DNA from: NZ13-RE01 sp049718665
GTDB lineage: Bacteria; Dictyoglomota; Dictyoglomia; Dictyoglomales; Dictyoglomaceae
Reading direction: 5' to 3'
Assembly: GCA_049718665.1 (NCBI GenBank)
Contig: JBNARO010000011.1
Coordinates: 1 to 54,179, forward strand
DNA length: 54,179 nt
The notes under the pieces were generated by a model, which saw only the letters and a program-made list of their open reading frames with translations, did not search any database and was not told the origin of the DNA. The translations under genes and the position numbers were made by a program. This document shows positions 35,084 to 42,935 of this stretch, piece by piece; the first letter of the stretch is position 1; every line of letters begins with the position of its first letter.

Positions 35084-36390
35084 AGAAAGCAAGGATTATT
35101 TCCTTAGGTTGTGCCAAAAATTTAGTAGATACTGAGATATTAATGGGAATGCTTAAAGATAAAGGATATGATTTTACTCCCTTTGAAGAAAATGCAGATT
35201 TGATACTTATAAATACCTGTGCCTTTATATCCCCTGCTTGTAAAGAAACAGAGGAGAATATCATAGATCTTGAAAGATTTAAAAATCTTGGAAAAAGAAT
35301 TGTAGTTTGTGGTTGTTATGTAGAAAGATTTAAAGATGAGTTGAAAGAAAAATTTCCCTTTGTAGATCTTTTTATAGGACCTGGAGAATATGAAAATTTT
35401 AGTGTCTACCTTGAAGGTTTAAATTCCCAAAAAGTTTTTTCAAAGCCTGCTTCATGCTTTCTTCATACCCCTGTGCATAAAAGGTTTAGAATCACGCCAA
35501 AACATTGGGCTTATGTGAAAATAGCAGAGGGGTGTAGTAATTTCTGTAGCTATTGTACTATTCCTTTTATTAGAGGTCCCTTAAGAAGTAGACCAATAGA
35601 ACACATTGAAATGGAAATAAAAAATTTGGTAAATGAAGGGGTAAAGGAAATAAATTTAATTGCTCAAGATACTACAAGATATGGAGAGGATCTTTATGGT
35701 AAACCTTCTCTTTTAGAGCTTTTAAAAATTATAGATAAAATTCCAAAGGATTTTAGAATAAGAATACTTTATTCTCATCCCGCAAGATTAAACCAAGAGA
35801 TGTTAAATTATATTAAGAATTCAGAAAAAATCATCCCATATTTTGAAATTCCTCTTCAACACGTTAATAATAATATTTTAAAAACTATGGGAAGAAATTA
35901 TACAAAAGAGCAGGTGACTGATCTGTGGCTAAGAATTAGAGAAACTTTCTCTGAAAGTGTTTTAAGAACAACTTTTATATTAGGTTTTCCTGGAGAAAGA
36001 GAAGAAGAGTTTCAGGAATTACTGGACTTCATTGAAAAATATCCCTTTGAAAGAGTTGGAGTTTTCCCTTTTTATCCTGAAAAGGGAACAAGAGCATATA
36101 ACTTAGCAAATCAAGTAGATGAAAAAATAAGGAAAGAAAGGATAGATATATTAATGAAAGTGCAGCAAAAAATTTCTAAAAAACTAAATATGGCTTTATT
36201 AGGAAAAGAATTTGATGCTTTTATTGAGGGAAAATCAAATGATTTTTACCTTGCAAGAAGTTGGAGAGAAGCTCCAGAGGTAGATCCATGGATTATTATT
36301 AAGGACTCTAAAAAGTTTAATATTGGTGATAAAATAAGAGTAAAAATTGTAAAGGCAGGTATTTATGACCTATGGGGAAGAAGGGTTTAA
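35080..36390 (+). CDS. rimO: Ribosomal protein uS12 methylthiotransferase
   Basis: Radical-SAM enzyme that attaches a methylthio group to an aspartate of ribosomal protein S12. The N-terminal UPF0004 domain begins LGCAKNLVDTEILMG with its cluster cysteines. The radical-SAM motif is EGCSNFCSYC, and a C-terminal TRAM domain starts near 375 (GKEFDAFIEG). 436 aa and GCAKNLVD favour RimO over the tRNA enzymes MiaB/MtaB. It overlaps rodZ by four bases and pgsA by 19. Confidence 0.94.
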   Translation: MKKARIISLGCAKNLVDTEILMGMLKDKGYDFTPFEENADLILINTCAFISPACKETEENIIDLERFKNLGKRIVVCGCYVERFKDELKEKFPFVDLFIGPGEYENFSVYLEGLNSQKVFSKPASCFLHTPVHKRFRITPKHWAYVKIAEGCSNFCSYCTIPFIRGPLRSRPIEHIEMEIKNLVNEGVKEINLIAQDTTRYGEDLYGKPSLLELLKIIDKIPKDFRIRILYSHPARLNQEMLNYIKNSEKIIPYFEIPLQHVNNNILKTMGRNYTKEQVTDLWLRIRETFSESVLRTTFILGFPGEREEEFQELLDFIEKYPFERVGVFPFYPEKGTRAYNLANQVDEKIRKERIDILMKVQQKISKKLNMALLGKEFDAFIEGKSNDFYLARSWREAPEVDPWIIIKDSKKFNIGDKIRVKIVKAGIYDLWGRRV

Positions 36391-36893
36391 TTCCTAACTA
36401 TTTAACGATTTTAAGAATATTTTTGACCTTTCCCATTGTGATTCTTTTACTTTTTGGGAAATTTAATATTGTTGCTGGCATATTATTTTTTACTGCAATG
36501 TTTACCGATTATTTAGATGGAAAAGTAGCAAGAACTTTTAATCAAATTTCCAATTTAGGAAAATTTTTGGATCCATTAGCAGATAAGATTTTAGTGTTAA
36601 GCATTTTAATTGTTTTTGTAGAAAAAAGAGAAATTTCTCCCTTTATTCCAATTATTATTCTTGTAAGAGAATTTGCCATTACAGGATTGAGAACTATCTT
36701 GGCTCAAAGGGATATAGTTCTCTCAGCTTTGAAAGAGGGAAAAATTAAAACTTTTCTTCAGGATTTTAGTATTTTGTTTTACATTTTTGAACTTCCAGGA
36801 AAAGAGATTCTTTTATTCTCTGCTTTATTTTTTACCTTATATTCTGGAGCAGTTTATTTCTTGCAATACTGGAAGATCCTCTTTGAGGAGTAG
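36372..36893 (+). CDS. pgsA: CDP-diacylglycerol-glycerol-3-phosphate 3-phosphatidyltransferase
   Basis: Membrane enzyme making phosphatidylglycerol phosphate. The CDP-alcohol phosphotransferase motif DG-x2-AR-x8-G-x3-D-x3-D is exact in DGKVARTFNQISNLGKFL followed by DPLADK. IPNYLTILRIFLTFPI is the first helix region. 173 aa with about four to five membrane segments. It starts within the last codons of rimO and ends six bases before thpR. The phosphatase for the next step is not in the window. Confidence 0.92.
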   Translation: MGKKGLIPNYLTILRIFLTFPIVILLLFGKFNIVAGILFFTAMFTDYLDGKVARTFNQISNLGKFLDPLADKILVLSILIVFVEKREISPFIPIIILVREFAITGLRTILAQRDIVLSALKEGKIKTFLQDFSILFYIFELPGKEILLFSALFFTLYSGAVYFLQYWKILFEE

Positions 36894-36898
36894 AAAAA

Positions 36899-37456
36899 AT
36901 GAAGAGATTATTTATTGCTATAGATTTACCCTTTGAGATAAAAGAAATATTGAATAAATATAAAGAAGAGCTGGCAAAATATATTACTTATGGAGTTAAA
37001 TGGGTAGAATTGGAAAATCTTCATTTTACTATTCGTTTCTTAGGGGAGACAGAGGAAAATAAAATTCCTGATATACAAAGAATCATGGATGAAGTATCTT
37101 GCGAGTTTTTCCCCTTTAGTATATCTTTTAATGAATTAGGGGCTTTCCCAAGCTTTAAAAATCCAAGGGTTATTTGGATAGGTATTGAAAATGGTAAGAG
37201 AGAAATGAAAACTTTGTTCCAAAGGCTTGAAGATAAAATTGTAAAATTAGGATTTCAAAGAGAAGAAAAAGAATTTTCTCCACACTTAACCTTAGGTAGG
37301 GTAAAAGATAAATTTAGATGGGAAAAGGAGTGGAAAATTGATATTCCCTATTTAGAATTTTTGGCAGAAGAAATAACTCTTTTTGAAAGTAAGCTTACTT
37401 CAAAAGGACCTATCTATAATTCTCTTTATAAAAGTAAATTTTCGAAAAACATATAA
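36899..37456 (+). CDS. thpR: RNA 2',3'-cyclic phosphodiesterase (LigT/ThpR)
   Basis: 2H phosphoesterase that opens 2',3'-cyclic phosphates. The two HxTx motifs are HFTIRFLG and HLTLGRV. The 185 residues match the family, and the protein begins KRLFIAIDLPFEIKE. It closes the long plus-strand operon and is followed by a 164-bp intergenic region with the next promoter. Cytoplasmic; the natural RNA substrate is unknown for the family. Confidence 0.92.
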   Translation: MKRLFIAIDLPFEIKEILNKYKEELAKYITYGVKWVELENLHFTIRFLGETEENKIPDIQRIMDEVSCEFFPFSISFNELGAFPSFKNPRVIWIGIENGKREMKTLFQRLEDKIVKLGFQREEKEFSPHLTLGRVKDKFRWEKEWKIDIPYLEFLAEEITLFESKLTSKGPIYNSLYKSKFSKNI

Positions 37457-37620
37457 AAATCTCAAAAAAATTAGAAATGAAGAGATTAAGCTTTATAAAT
37501 GTCAAAATTTTCTAATTAACATCGAAAAATTCCAATTTTTTCTATAAAATCTCTTGCCAAATCTGAGAGTTAATGATAAAATCTCTTTCGTAAAAATTTT
37601 AGAAAGGGGGCGAGATCAAA
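37457..37620 (+). promoter_or_regulatory. Intergenic leader of speH: promoter, 12-bp direct repeat, inverted repeat
   Basis: The promoter is TTGCCA (37554-37559), 17-bp spacer, TAAAAT (37577-37582) with TGA in the extended -10 place. ATAAAATCTCTT occurs twice, at 37544-37555 and 37576-37587, 32 bp apart, so one copy covers the -35 edge and the other the -10. AAGAGATT at 37480-37487 is the complement of the repeat core. Upstream, AATTAGAAA (37469-37477) and TTTCTAATT (37509-37517) form a 9-bp inverted repeat, which may be a weak terminator for thpR or a binding site. AGAAAGGGGG is the speH ribosome site. Confidence 0.5.
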
Positions 37621-38031
37621 GTGAAAATGACTGGGAAGTCTCTGGGGAGACATATTCTTGCAGAAATGTATAATTGCAACAGGGAGATTTTAAATGATTT
37701 AACAAAAATTAAAGAAATCATGACAAAAGCTGCTATTCTGGCTGGGGCAGAAGTAGTAGAAGTAGTATTTCATCAGTTCAATCCTTACGGTATAAGTGGA
37801 GTAGTCGTAATTTCTGAGTCTCATCTTGCTATTCATACTTGGCCAGAGTACGGATTTGTAGCAGCAGATTTATTTACTTGTGGAGACCATGTAGATCCCT
37901 GGAAGGCTTTTGAGTATTTAAATAATGAATTACAGGCAGAACAAGTAATGACTTTTGAGGCAAAAAGAGGAGTTCTACCTTTAGATGCGGATCAGTTCTC
38001 TTACAAGGCTGGTAAAGAAAAGGTAGGTTGA
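37621..38031 (+). CDS. speH: S-adenosylmethionine decarboxylase proenzyme
   Basis: Pyruvoyl enzyme that makes decarboxylated SAM, the aminopropyl donor for polyamines. The self-cleavage site is the Glu-Ser of VVISESHLAIHTWPEYG, and GDHVDPWKAFEYL and TFEAKRGVLP fit the short bacterial 1B class. The start is GTG at 37621, ten bases after AGAAAGGGGG. An ATG two codons on is too far from the site. 136 aa is typical. It lies 34 bases upstream of the aminopropyltransferase gene. Confidence 0.95.
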   Translation: MKMTGKSLGRHILAEMYNCNREILNDLTKIKEIMTKAAILAGAEVVEVVFHQFNPYGISGVVVISESHLAIHTWPEYGFVAADLFTCGDHVDPWKAFEYLNNELQAEQVMTFEAKRGVLPLDADQFSYKAGKEKVG

Positions 38032-38065
38032 CTGGTCTTCAAAAATAATAATAGGTGGATAAAAA

Positions 38066-38977
38066 ATGAATGCGTATTGGTTAATTGAAAAAAACCACCC
38101 CAGTGAAATTCACTGGCATGGTATAGATAGATTTATTTTTACTGTTGAAACTCCCTACCAAAAGATGGAGATTGTAGAAAGTCCTTTTTATGGTAAATGT
38201 TTAGTATTGGATGGAAGAATTCAATCCACTGAGAGGGACGAGTTTATTTATCATGAGGCTTTAGTTCATCCCGCTCTTATTTTACATCCATCTCCCCAGA
38301 GAGTGATGATATTAGGAGGAGGAGAAGGGGCAACTTTACGAGAAGTATTAAGATACGAAGAGGTTAAAAAAGCAATAATGGTTGATATTGATGAGCAAGT
38401 GGTAAGATATTCTCAAGAGTTTCTCTCAGAATGGCATAAGGGTTCTTTTAACGATAAGAGAGTAACCTTACTTTTTAGAGATGCACGAGCTTATTTAGAA
38501 GAGACCGATGAAAAATTCGATGTAATTATTAGTGATCTTTCTGAACCTATGTTGGGAAGTCCCGCAGTAAAACTTTTTACTTACGAATTTTTTAATATTG
38601 TAAAAAAACATTTAAATTCTGATGGCATTTTTGTAATGCAGGCAGGGACTTCTCATCATTTAAAACTTCAATTTCATTCTACCATGTATTCTACATTAAA
38701 AAAGGTGTTTAATAATGTTTTTTCCTATCAAGCATATGTCCCTGCTTATGATTTCATCTGGAGTTTTATTTTTAGTAGTGATAAAATAAATCCAAAAGAA
38801 ATTAAAGAAAAGGAAATTGACCAAAGATTAGAAGAAAGGAAAATAGAAGGGTTAAGATTTTATGATGGGGAAACCCATAAGATGATGTTTTCTCTTCCAA
38901 AGCATATAAGAAAAGCTCTTGAAGAAGAGAAAAGAGTAGCTTATGACTCTAATCCTCTCTTTGCTGTAGAGGATTAA
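38066..38977 (+). CDS. speE: Polyamine aminopropyltransferase (spermidine synthase family)
   Basis: Transfers the aminopropyl group from decarboxylated SAM. The donor loop is LGGGEGATLREVLRY, with DIDEQVV and RDARAYLEET after it. The stretch EWHKGSFNDKR, the long C-terminus (303 aa) and the ending PKHIRKALEEEKR resemble the Thermus thermophilus enzyme, which uses agmatine or triamines, more than E. coli SpeE. So the acceptor could be agmatine or spermidine instead of putrescine. That is inference from a few remembered motifs. Partner of speH just upstream. Confidence 0.93.
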   Translation: MNAYWLIEKNHPSEIHWHGIDRFIFTVETPYQKMEIVESPFYGKCLVLDGRIQSTERDEFIYHEALVHPALILHPSPQRVMILGGGEGATLREVLRYEEVKKAIMVDIDEQVVRYSQEFLSEWHKGSFNDKRVTLLFRDARAYLEETDEKFDVIISDLSEPMLGSPAVKLFTYEFFNIVKKHLNSDGIFVMQAGTSHHLKLQFHSTMYSTLKKVFNNVFSYQAYVPAYDFIWSFIFSSDKINPKEIKEKEIDQRLEERKIEGLRFYDGETHKMMFSLPKHIRKALEEEKRVAYDSNPLFAVED

Positions 38978-38993
38978 AATTAGGAGGTTTTTA

Positions 38994-39119
38994 ATGTTTT
39001 GTTGTGAAGATTGTCCCTATTATAACGAATGTTTAAATCACAAATTAGGATGTTGTGTCCGTTGTCCCCATTATAATGATTGCTATGATACAAAAGAAAA
39101 CTATAATTCGGAAGGCTAA
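38994..39119 (+). CDS. Cysteine-rich 41-residue protein with two CCxxCPxYxxC repeats
   Basis: A tiny gene with an excellent ribosome site (TAGGAGG, six bases before ATG). The protein is MFCCEDCPYYNEC, a linker LNHKLG, then CCVRCPHYNDC and a polar tail ending NYNSEG. Eight cysteines lie in two near-identical units CCxxCPxYxxC, which suggests a small zinc- or iron-sulfur-binding knuckle. It lies between speE and the aroK operon on the same strand. I do not know its function. Synonymous structure, start site and repeat symmetry argue it is a real gene. Confidence 0.75.
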   Translation: MFCCEDCPYYNECLNHKLGCCVRCPHYNDCYDTKENYNSEG

Positions 39120-39133
39120 AAGGTAAAAGAAAA

Positions 39134-39244
39134 ATGAATAAGAAAAAACAGGAAAAGATTATAAAGATTGTAGCTATAATTGTATCAATATTCTTTCTAT
39201 TAAGTATCTTTATTATTTGGGGAATGTATATATTCAGTAGATGA
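39134..39244 (+). CDS. 36-residue single-pass membrane miniprotein
   Basis: A short frame starting MNKKKQEKIIKIV followed by a 20-residue hydrophobic segment (about 12-31) and ending MYIFSR. The positive N-terminus predicts the start inside and the C-terminus out. Its stop TGA overlaps the aroK ATG (ATGA), the same coupling used by other genes here. The ribosome site is weak (AGGTAAAAG). It resembles in plan the tiny membrane proteins of Firmicutes but I cannot assign a family. It is plausible but not proven. Confidence 0.55.
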   Translation: MNKKKQEKIIKIVAIIVSIFFLLSIFIIWGMYIFSR

Positions 39245-39759
39245 AATCTTCCCTTTCTCTTGTTGGTTTTATGGGGAGTGGAAAAACAAGTATAGGGAAG
39301 AAGATTTCCCTTTTTTTTGATATTCCTTTTTTAGATTTGGACGAGTATATTGAAAGAAAATTGAAAAAAAATATTTCAGATATATTTAGAGAAAAAGGGG
39401 AAGAGTATTTTAGAAATATTGAAACAGAGTCTTTAAAAGAAGTTTTCTTACTTTATCCTAAGATGGTTCTTTCCACAGGAGGAGGGGTTGTCCTTAAAGA
39501 AGAAAATAGAAGAATTCTTAAAGAAAAAAGTAAAGTAATATATCTAAAGGGAGAATTTGAAAATTTGATGAAACATTTAGAAGATATAAAAGAATATGAG
39601 AAGAGGCCTCTTTTGAAAAAAGGAAAAGAAGAATTGTACAATTTATGGAAAAAAAGACTACCTTTATATGAATCTTGTGCAGATATTGTTGTCGAAGTAG
39701 ACAATAAAAATATAGACGAGATAACTTTTGAGATTATTAAGAGGGTAAAGGATGATTAA
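39241..39759 (+). CDS. aroK: Shikimate kinase
   Basis: Phosphorylates shikimate at the 3-OH. The P-loop is GFMGSGKTSIGKK, the shikimate residues are in FLDLDEYIER and LSTGGGVVLKEENR, and the lid RPLLKKGKEELYNLWKKRLP follows. 172 aa is standard. The ATG overlaps the stop of the miniprotein, and the end overlaps aroQ by eight bases. It is the first aro gene of the cluster. Confidence 0.95.
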   Translation: MKSSLSLVGFMGSGKTSIGKKISLFFDIPFLDLDEYIERKLKKNISDIFREKGEEYFRNIETESLKEVFLLYPKMVLSTGGGVVLKEENRRILKEKSKVIYLKGEFENLMKHLEDIKEYEKRPLLKKGKEELYNLWKKRLPLYESCADIVVEVDNKNIDEITFEIIKRVKDD

Positions 39760-40198
39760 AGTATTGGTTTTACATGGTCCCAATTTGAATCTTTTAGGAA
39801 TAAGAGAACCAAATATTTATGGGAAAATAGATTTTCAAATCCTTAACAATTTAATATTACAAAAAGCAAAGGAAAAAGAGATAGAAGTAGAGATAAAGCA
39901 ATCCAACTTTGAAGGGCAACTTATTGATTGGATTCAAGAGTATAGAGATTGGGCAGATGCTATAATTATAAACCCAGGAGCTTTGACCCATTATAGTTAT
40001 TCTTTAAGAGATGCTTTATCTTCCTTTGGTAAGCCAGTGATTGAGGTGCATATAAGTAATATTTACAGAAGAGAAGAATTTAGACATCACTCAGTTATAG
40101 CCCCCATATGTTTAGGACAAATATCAGGCTTTGGAATTAATAGCTATTTATTAGCCTTAGAAGCTGTTTTTTTGTATTTTAATAATAAACTTTTTTAA
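39752..40198 (+). CDS. aroQ: 3-dehydroquinate dehydratase, type II
   Basis: Dodecameric type II enzyme that dehydrates dehydroquinate. LHGPNLNLLGIREPNIYG carries the catalytic tyrosine, NPGALTHYSYSLRDAL and EVHISNIYRREEFRHHS the substrate site, and the active-site arginine/histidine set is complete. 148 aa. It is the last gene before the degenerate insert at 40199-40935, and the rest of the aro operon resumes beyond it. Confidence 0.95.
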   Translation: MIKVLVLHGPNLNLLGIREPNIYGKIDFQILNNLILQKAKEKEIEVEIKQSNFEGQLIDWIQEYRDWADAIIINPGALTHYSYSLRDALSSFGKPVIEVHISNIYRREEFRHHSVIAPICLGQISGFGINSYLLALEAVFLYFNNKLF

Positions 40199-40215
40199 AT
40201 CTCCCCCTTACTAAC

Positions 40216-40709
40216 TCACCGTTTTAACAACTCTTCGTAAGCTCCTACATTCCTGTCAAATCTGCTCGCTTTTGCAAGTATTCCATCGAAGGTTGCAATT
40301 AGACTCCTGCCCACTGCCTGAGCACTGGTGAGAGTGTAGCCAAAGCCACTAGCCTTCACTACCGCATATCCGTTATCGAAAGACATTGTGAAGTATAAGC
40401 AATATCTGTAACTTTCTCCCGTAGCTCGGTCTTCTTGAAACTGATCACTGGGTTGAAAGCGATTTCAGTTCCCTTTATTCCCGCAAATCTACAGACTTTT
40501 ACTCCTTTAACTTCGAAGACGCTCAGCTTATTACCAGGATTTATTCCGAATGATTTCTCAACTCGTTTCGGATGAATCTTGTCCTGAAAGCCAATCTCCT
40601 TGCCAGCATCAAAGAGGAAGGCTCTGTTTTTCAATCCATTTTCTTTGACGATTGCGTTTCCTATTACCGCAATTCCTAATTCTCTACTAAAGTTTTTAAG
40701 GTTTTCCAA
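40216..40709 (-). pseudogene. Decayed nitrilase-superfamily (carbon-nitrogen hydrolase-like) gene remnant
   Basis: The 737 bases between aroQ and aroE hold no intact gene. On the minus strand two pieces in different frames look like one broken protein. The first (40709 to 40359) contains RELGIAVIGNAIVKENG, FLFDAGKEIGFQDKIHP and GTEIAFNPVISF, which match the order of nitrilase-fold proteins (cofactor-free amidases or Lnt). The second (40386 to 40216) has NGYAVVKASGFGYTLTSAQ, as in the C-terminus of that family. A frameshift lies near 40384-40430. The segment with the catalytic Cys (after GVKVC) seems deleted. Base composition is more GC-rich than the neighbours, as expected of acquired DNA. 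The family call is by eye. Confidence 0.6.
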
Positions 40710-40875
40710 ATCTCACAAGAACTCAAATCTTCTGACCTGTAATCACTTTTATCATCCCTCAAATATCAGGACTAATTTTCTTTTCTTGTTCTACCACAAG
40801 GAGGCATTTCTTTTTCAATACACAGGCAGTAATACCTATATCTATATCAAGTGCCTCACGAGCAGTCTCTCTCAT
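40710..40875. other. Remainder of the insert between the remnant and the aroE promoter, no clear gene
   Basis: No convincing gene in either strand. The minus strand can be read for about 43 codons, ending in VVEQEKKISPDI, with no family I recognise. A plus-strand open stretch of about 106 codons (40600-40920) has no ribosome site and runs over the remnant. Confidence 0.4.
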
Positions 40876-40904
40876 TTGACAACACTCCATTTTTTTGGTA
40901 AATT
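40876..40904 (+). promoter_or_regulatory. Promoter of aroE and the downstream aro genes
   Basis: Perfect -35 TTGACA at 40876-40881, 17-bp spacer, -10 TAAATT at 40899-40904. The predicted start is near 40911, giving a leader of about 25 bases before the aroE ATG, with AAAGGAAAAGGG as ribosome site. It lies at the right end of the inserted remnant. Confidence 0.55.
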
Positions 40905-40935
40905 AATCCACAAATTATAAAAGGAAAAGGGTGTC

Positions 40936-41787
40936 ATGGTTTCACAAGATACCAAAATTTTAGGTCTTATAGGTTATCCCTTAAAACATTCTCTTTCTTA
41001 TGTTCTTCACAATTTTGCCTTTAAACACATGAATATTCCTGCTATCTATATAAACATTCCTATCCCATTAGAAAATTTTCAAAAGGCTATAGAGGGATTA
41101 AAGTATCTTCCTCTATATGGATTAAATGTTACCATTCCCTATAAAGAGCTTATAATTCCCTATCTTGATGAAATATCTCCACTGGCTCAAAGAGTTAAAG
41201 CAGTAAATACTATAACCATAAAGGATGGAAAATGGTATGGAGATAATACTGATGTTCTTGGTTTTCTTAAGACATTAGAGGATTTGAACCTTCCAAAGGA
41301 TATTCCTTATTTTATCTTAGGAGCAGGAGGGGCAGGAAGAGCTATTGGTTTTTCTATTTGTGAGTATGGTGCCAAAGAAATTTATATTACTAACAGGACA
41401 AAAGAGAAGGGAGAGAATCTTATCAAGGATTTGGAAAGTTATTATCCTCATGTCAAAATAGAATTTATTCCCTGGGGAGAGAAGGAATATCTTTCAAAAT
41501 ATCCTTTTGTAATTATAAATACTACCTCCTTAGGATTAGATGGAGAAAGTTCTCCTTTTAAGATAGAGTCTTTTTTAAAAGGAAAGATATATTTTGTATA
41601 TGATATAATTTACAATCCCTATAAAACTCCTTTAATATTACAAGCGGAAAAAATGAAAATTCCTTGGAAAAATGGTTTAGATATGCTTATTTACCAAGGT
41701 ATATATGCATGGAGAAATTGGTTTGGTATTATGCCTTCCTTTGAATTATTAAAGAAAGAAGGAGAGAAATATTTATGCGATTCCTAA
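40936..41787 (+). CDS. aroE: Shikimate dehydrogenase
   Basis: Reduces 3-dehydroshikimate with NADPH. GYPLKHSLSYVLHN binds shikimate, LNVTIPYKEL has the catalytic lysine and DNTDVLGF the aspartate. The dinucleotide loop is LGAGGAGRAIGFS. The common NTTPxGM is NTTSLGLDG here, a mild variant. 283 aa is normal. The gene is separated from aroQ by the remnant and has its own promoter. It overlaps aroC by 13 bases. Confidence 0.95.
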   Translation: MVSQDTKILGLIGYPLKHSLSYVLHNFAFKHMNIPAIYINIPIPLENFQKAIEGLKYLPLYGLNVTIPYKELIIPYLDEISPLAQRVKAVNTITIKDGKWYGDNTDVLGFLKTLEDLNLPKDIPYFILGAGGAGRAIGFSICEYGAKEIYITNRTKEKGENLIKDLESYYPHVKIEFIPWGEKEYLSKYPFVIINTTSLGLDGESSPFKIESFLKGKIYFVYDIIYNPYKTPLILQAEKMKIPWKNGLDMLIYQGIYAWRNWFGIMPSFELLKKEGEKYLCDS

Positions 41788-42935
41788 CTGCTGGAGAATC
41801 TCATGGTCCCTGTCTTTCCGCAATTATTGAGGGGTTCCCTGCAGGAGTAAAAATATCCCTGGAGGAAATAAATAAAGAATTAGAAAAAAGACAGAGAACC
41901 TATGGAAGAGGAGGAAGAATGAAGATTGAGAAAGATGAGGTAGAAATTCTCTCTGGAGTTAGGGGAGGATATACCTTAGGATCACCTATAACTTTGAGAA
42001 TTATAAATAGAGATTTTGAAAATTGGAAAGAAGTTATGAGTATTACAGAGGAGATAAAGATAGATCCGATAACTATACCTCGTCCAGGTCATGCAGATTT
42101 TTCTGGTGCTTTAAAATATCACTTTGATGATATTAGGAATGTCCTGGAGAGGGCAAGTGCCAGGGAAACAGCTATAAGAGTTGCAGTGGGTGTTTTTGCA
42201 AAGATGCTTCTAAAAGAATTTGAAATAGAAACCTTAAGCTACACAGAATCCATAGGGGGAATAGAAGATAAATTTGATAACCTTTCTTGGGAAGAAATAA
42301 AGGAGAGGGTTGAAAATTCGGATTTAAGATGGATCAATAAAAACACAGAGGAGGAAGTAAAAAGATTAATAGATAGAGTAAAAGGAGAAGGAGATACATT
42401 GGGAGGAACTTTTATAGTTTTGGCAAAGAATATTCCACCAGGACTTGGAAGTTATGTCCATTGGGACAGGAGGTTAGATGGACTTTTAGCTCAAGCGATT
42501 ATAAGTATCCCATCAGTAAAAGGAGTAGAAATTGGAGAGGCTTTTTTGAGTTCAAAGAAGAAAGGATCTGAAGTTTTAGACTCTTTTATAGAAGAAAAAG
42601 GGAAGATTAAGAGAAAAACAAATTATGCTGGGGGAATAGAAGGTGGAATTTCTAATGGTGAATATATATTTATAAGAGGAGCAGTAAAGCCTATTCCTAC
42701 ATTGAAAAAACCACTTCTTTCCTTTGACTTGAAAGGCAAAAAGCTAAGAGAAAGCTTCTATGAGCGAAGTGATGTTTGTATAGTTCCTACTGCAGGAATC
42801 ATAGCAGAAGCCATGGTATCTTGGGTAATTGCAAATGAATTCTTAAAAAAATTTTCAGGAGATCATATAGAAGAGATAAGAGAAAATTATAAAAACTATA
42901 AAAAGTATCTTGAGGAGAGATTATGGAAGAGATAA
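41775..42935 (+). CDS. aroC: Chorismate synthase
   Basis: Flavin-dependent enzyme that converts EPSP to chorismate. Family motifs are GESHGPCLSAIIEGFPAG, YGRGGRMKIEKDEVEILSG, PGHADFSGALKYHFDD (flavin and phosphate residues) and ERASARETAIRVAVG. It has the expected 386 residues. It overlaps aroE by 13 bases and aroB by 13, giving tight coupling. It needs reduced FMN; no flavin reductase domain is visible. Confidence 0.97.
   Translation: MRFLTAGESHGPCLSAIIEGFPAGVKISLEEINKELEKRQRTYGRGGRMKIEKDEVEILSGVRGGYTLGSPITLRIINRDFENWKEVMSITEEIKIDPITIPRPGHADFSGALKYHFDDIRNVLERASARETAIRVAVGVFAKMLLKEFEIETLSYTESIGGIEDKFDNLSWEEIKERVENSDLRWINKNTEEEVKRLIDRVKGEGDTLGGTFIVLAKNIPPGLGSYVHWDRRLDGLLAQAIISIPSVKGVEIGEAFLSSKKKGSEVLDSFIEEKGKIKRKTNYAGGIEGGISNGEYIFIRGAVKPIPTLKKPLLSFDLKGKKLRESFYERSDVCIVPTAGIIAEAMVSWVIANEFLKKFSGDHIEEIRENYKNYKKYLEERLWKR

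Noticed and set aside
40600..40920. Plus-strand 106-codon gene in the aroQ-aroE gap
   Set aside because: No ribosome site, atypical composition, no known domain, and it runs antisense over the decayed nitrilase-like remnant.
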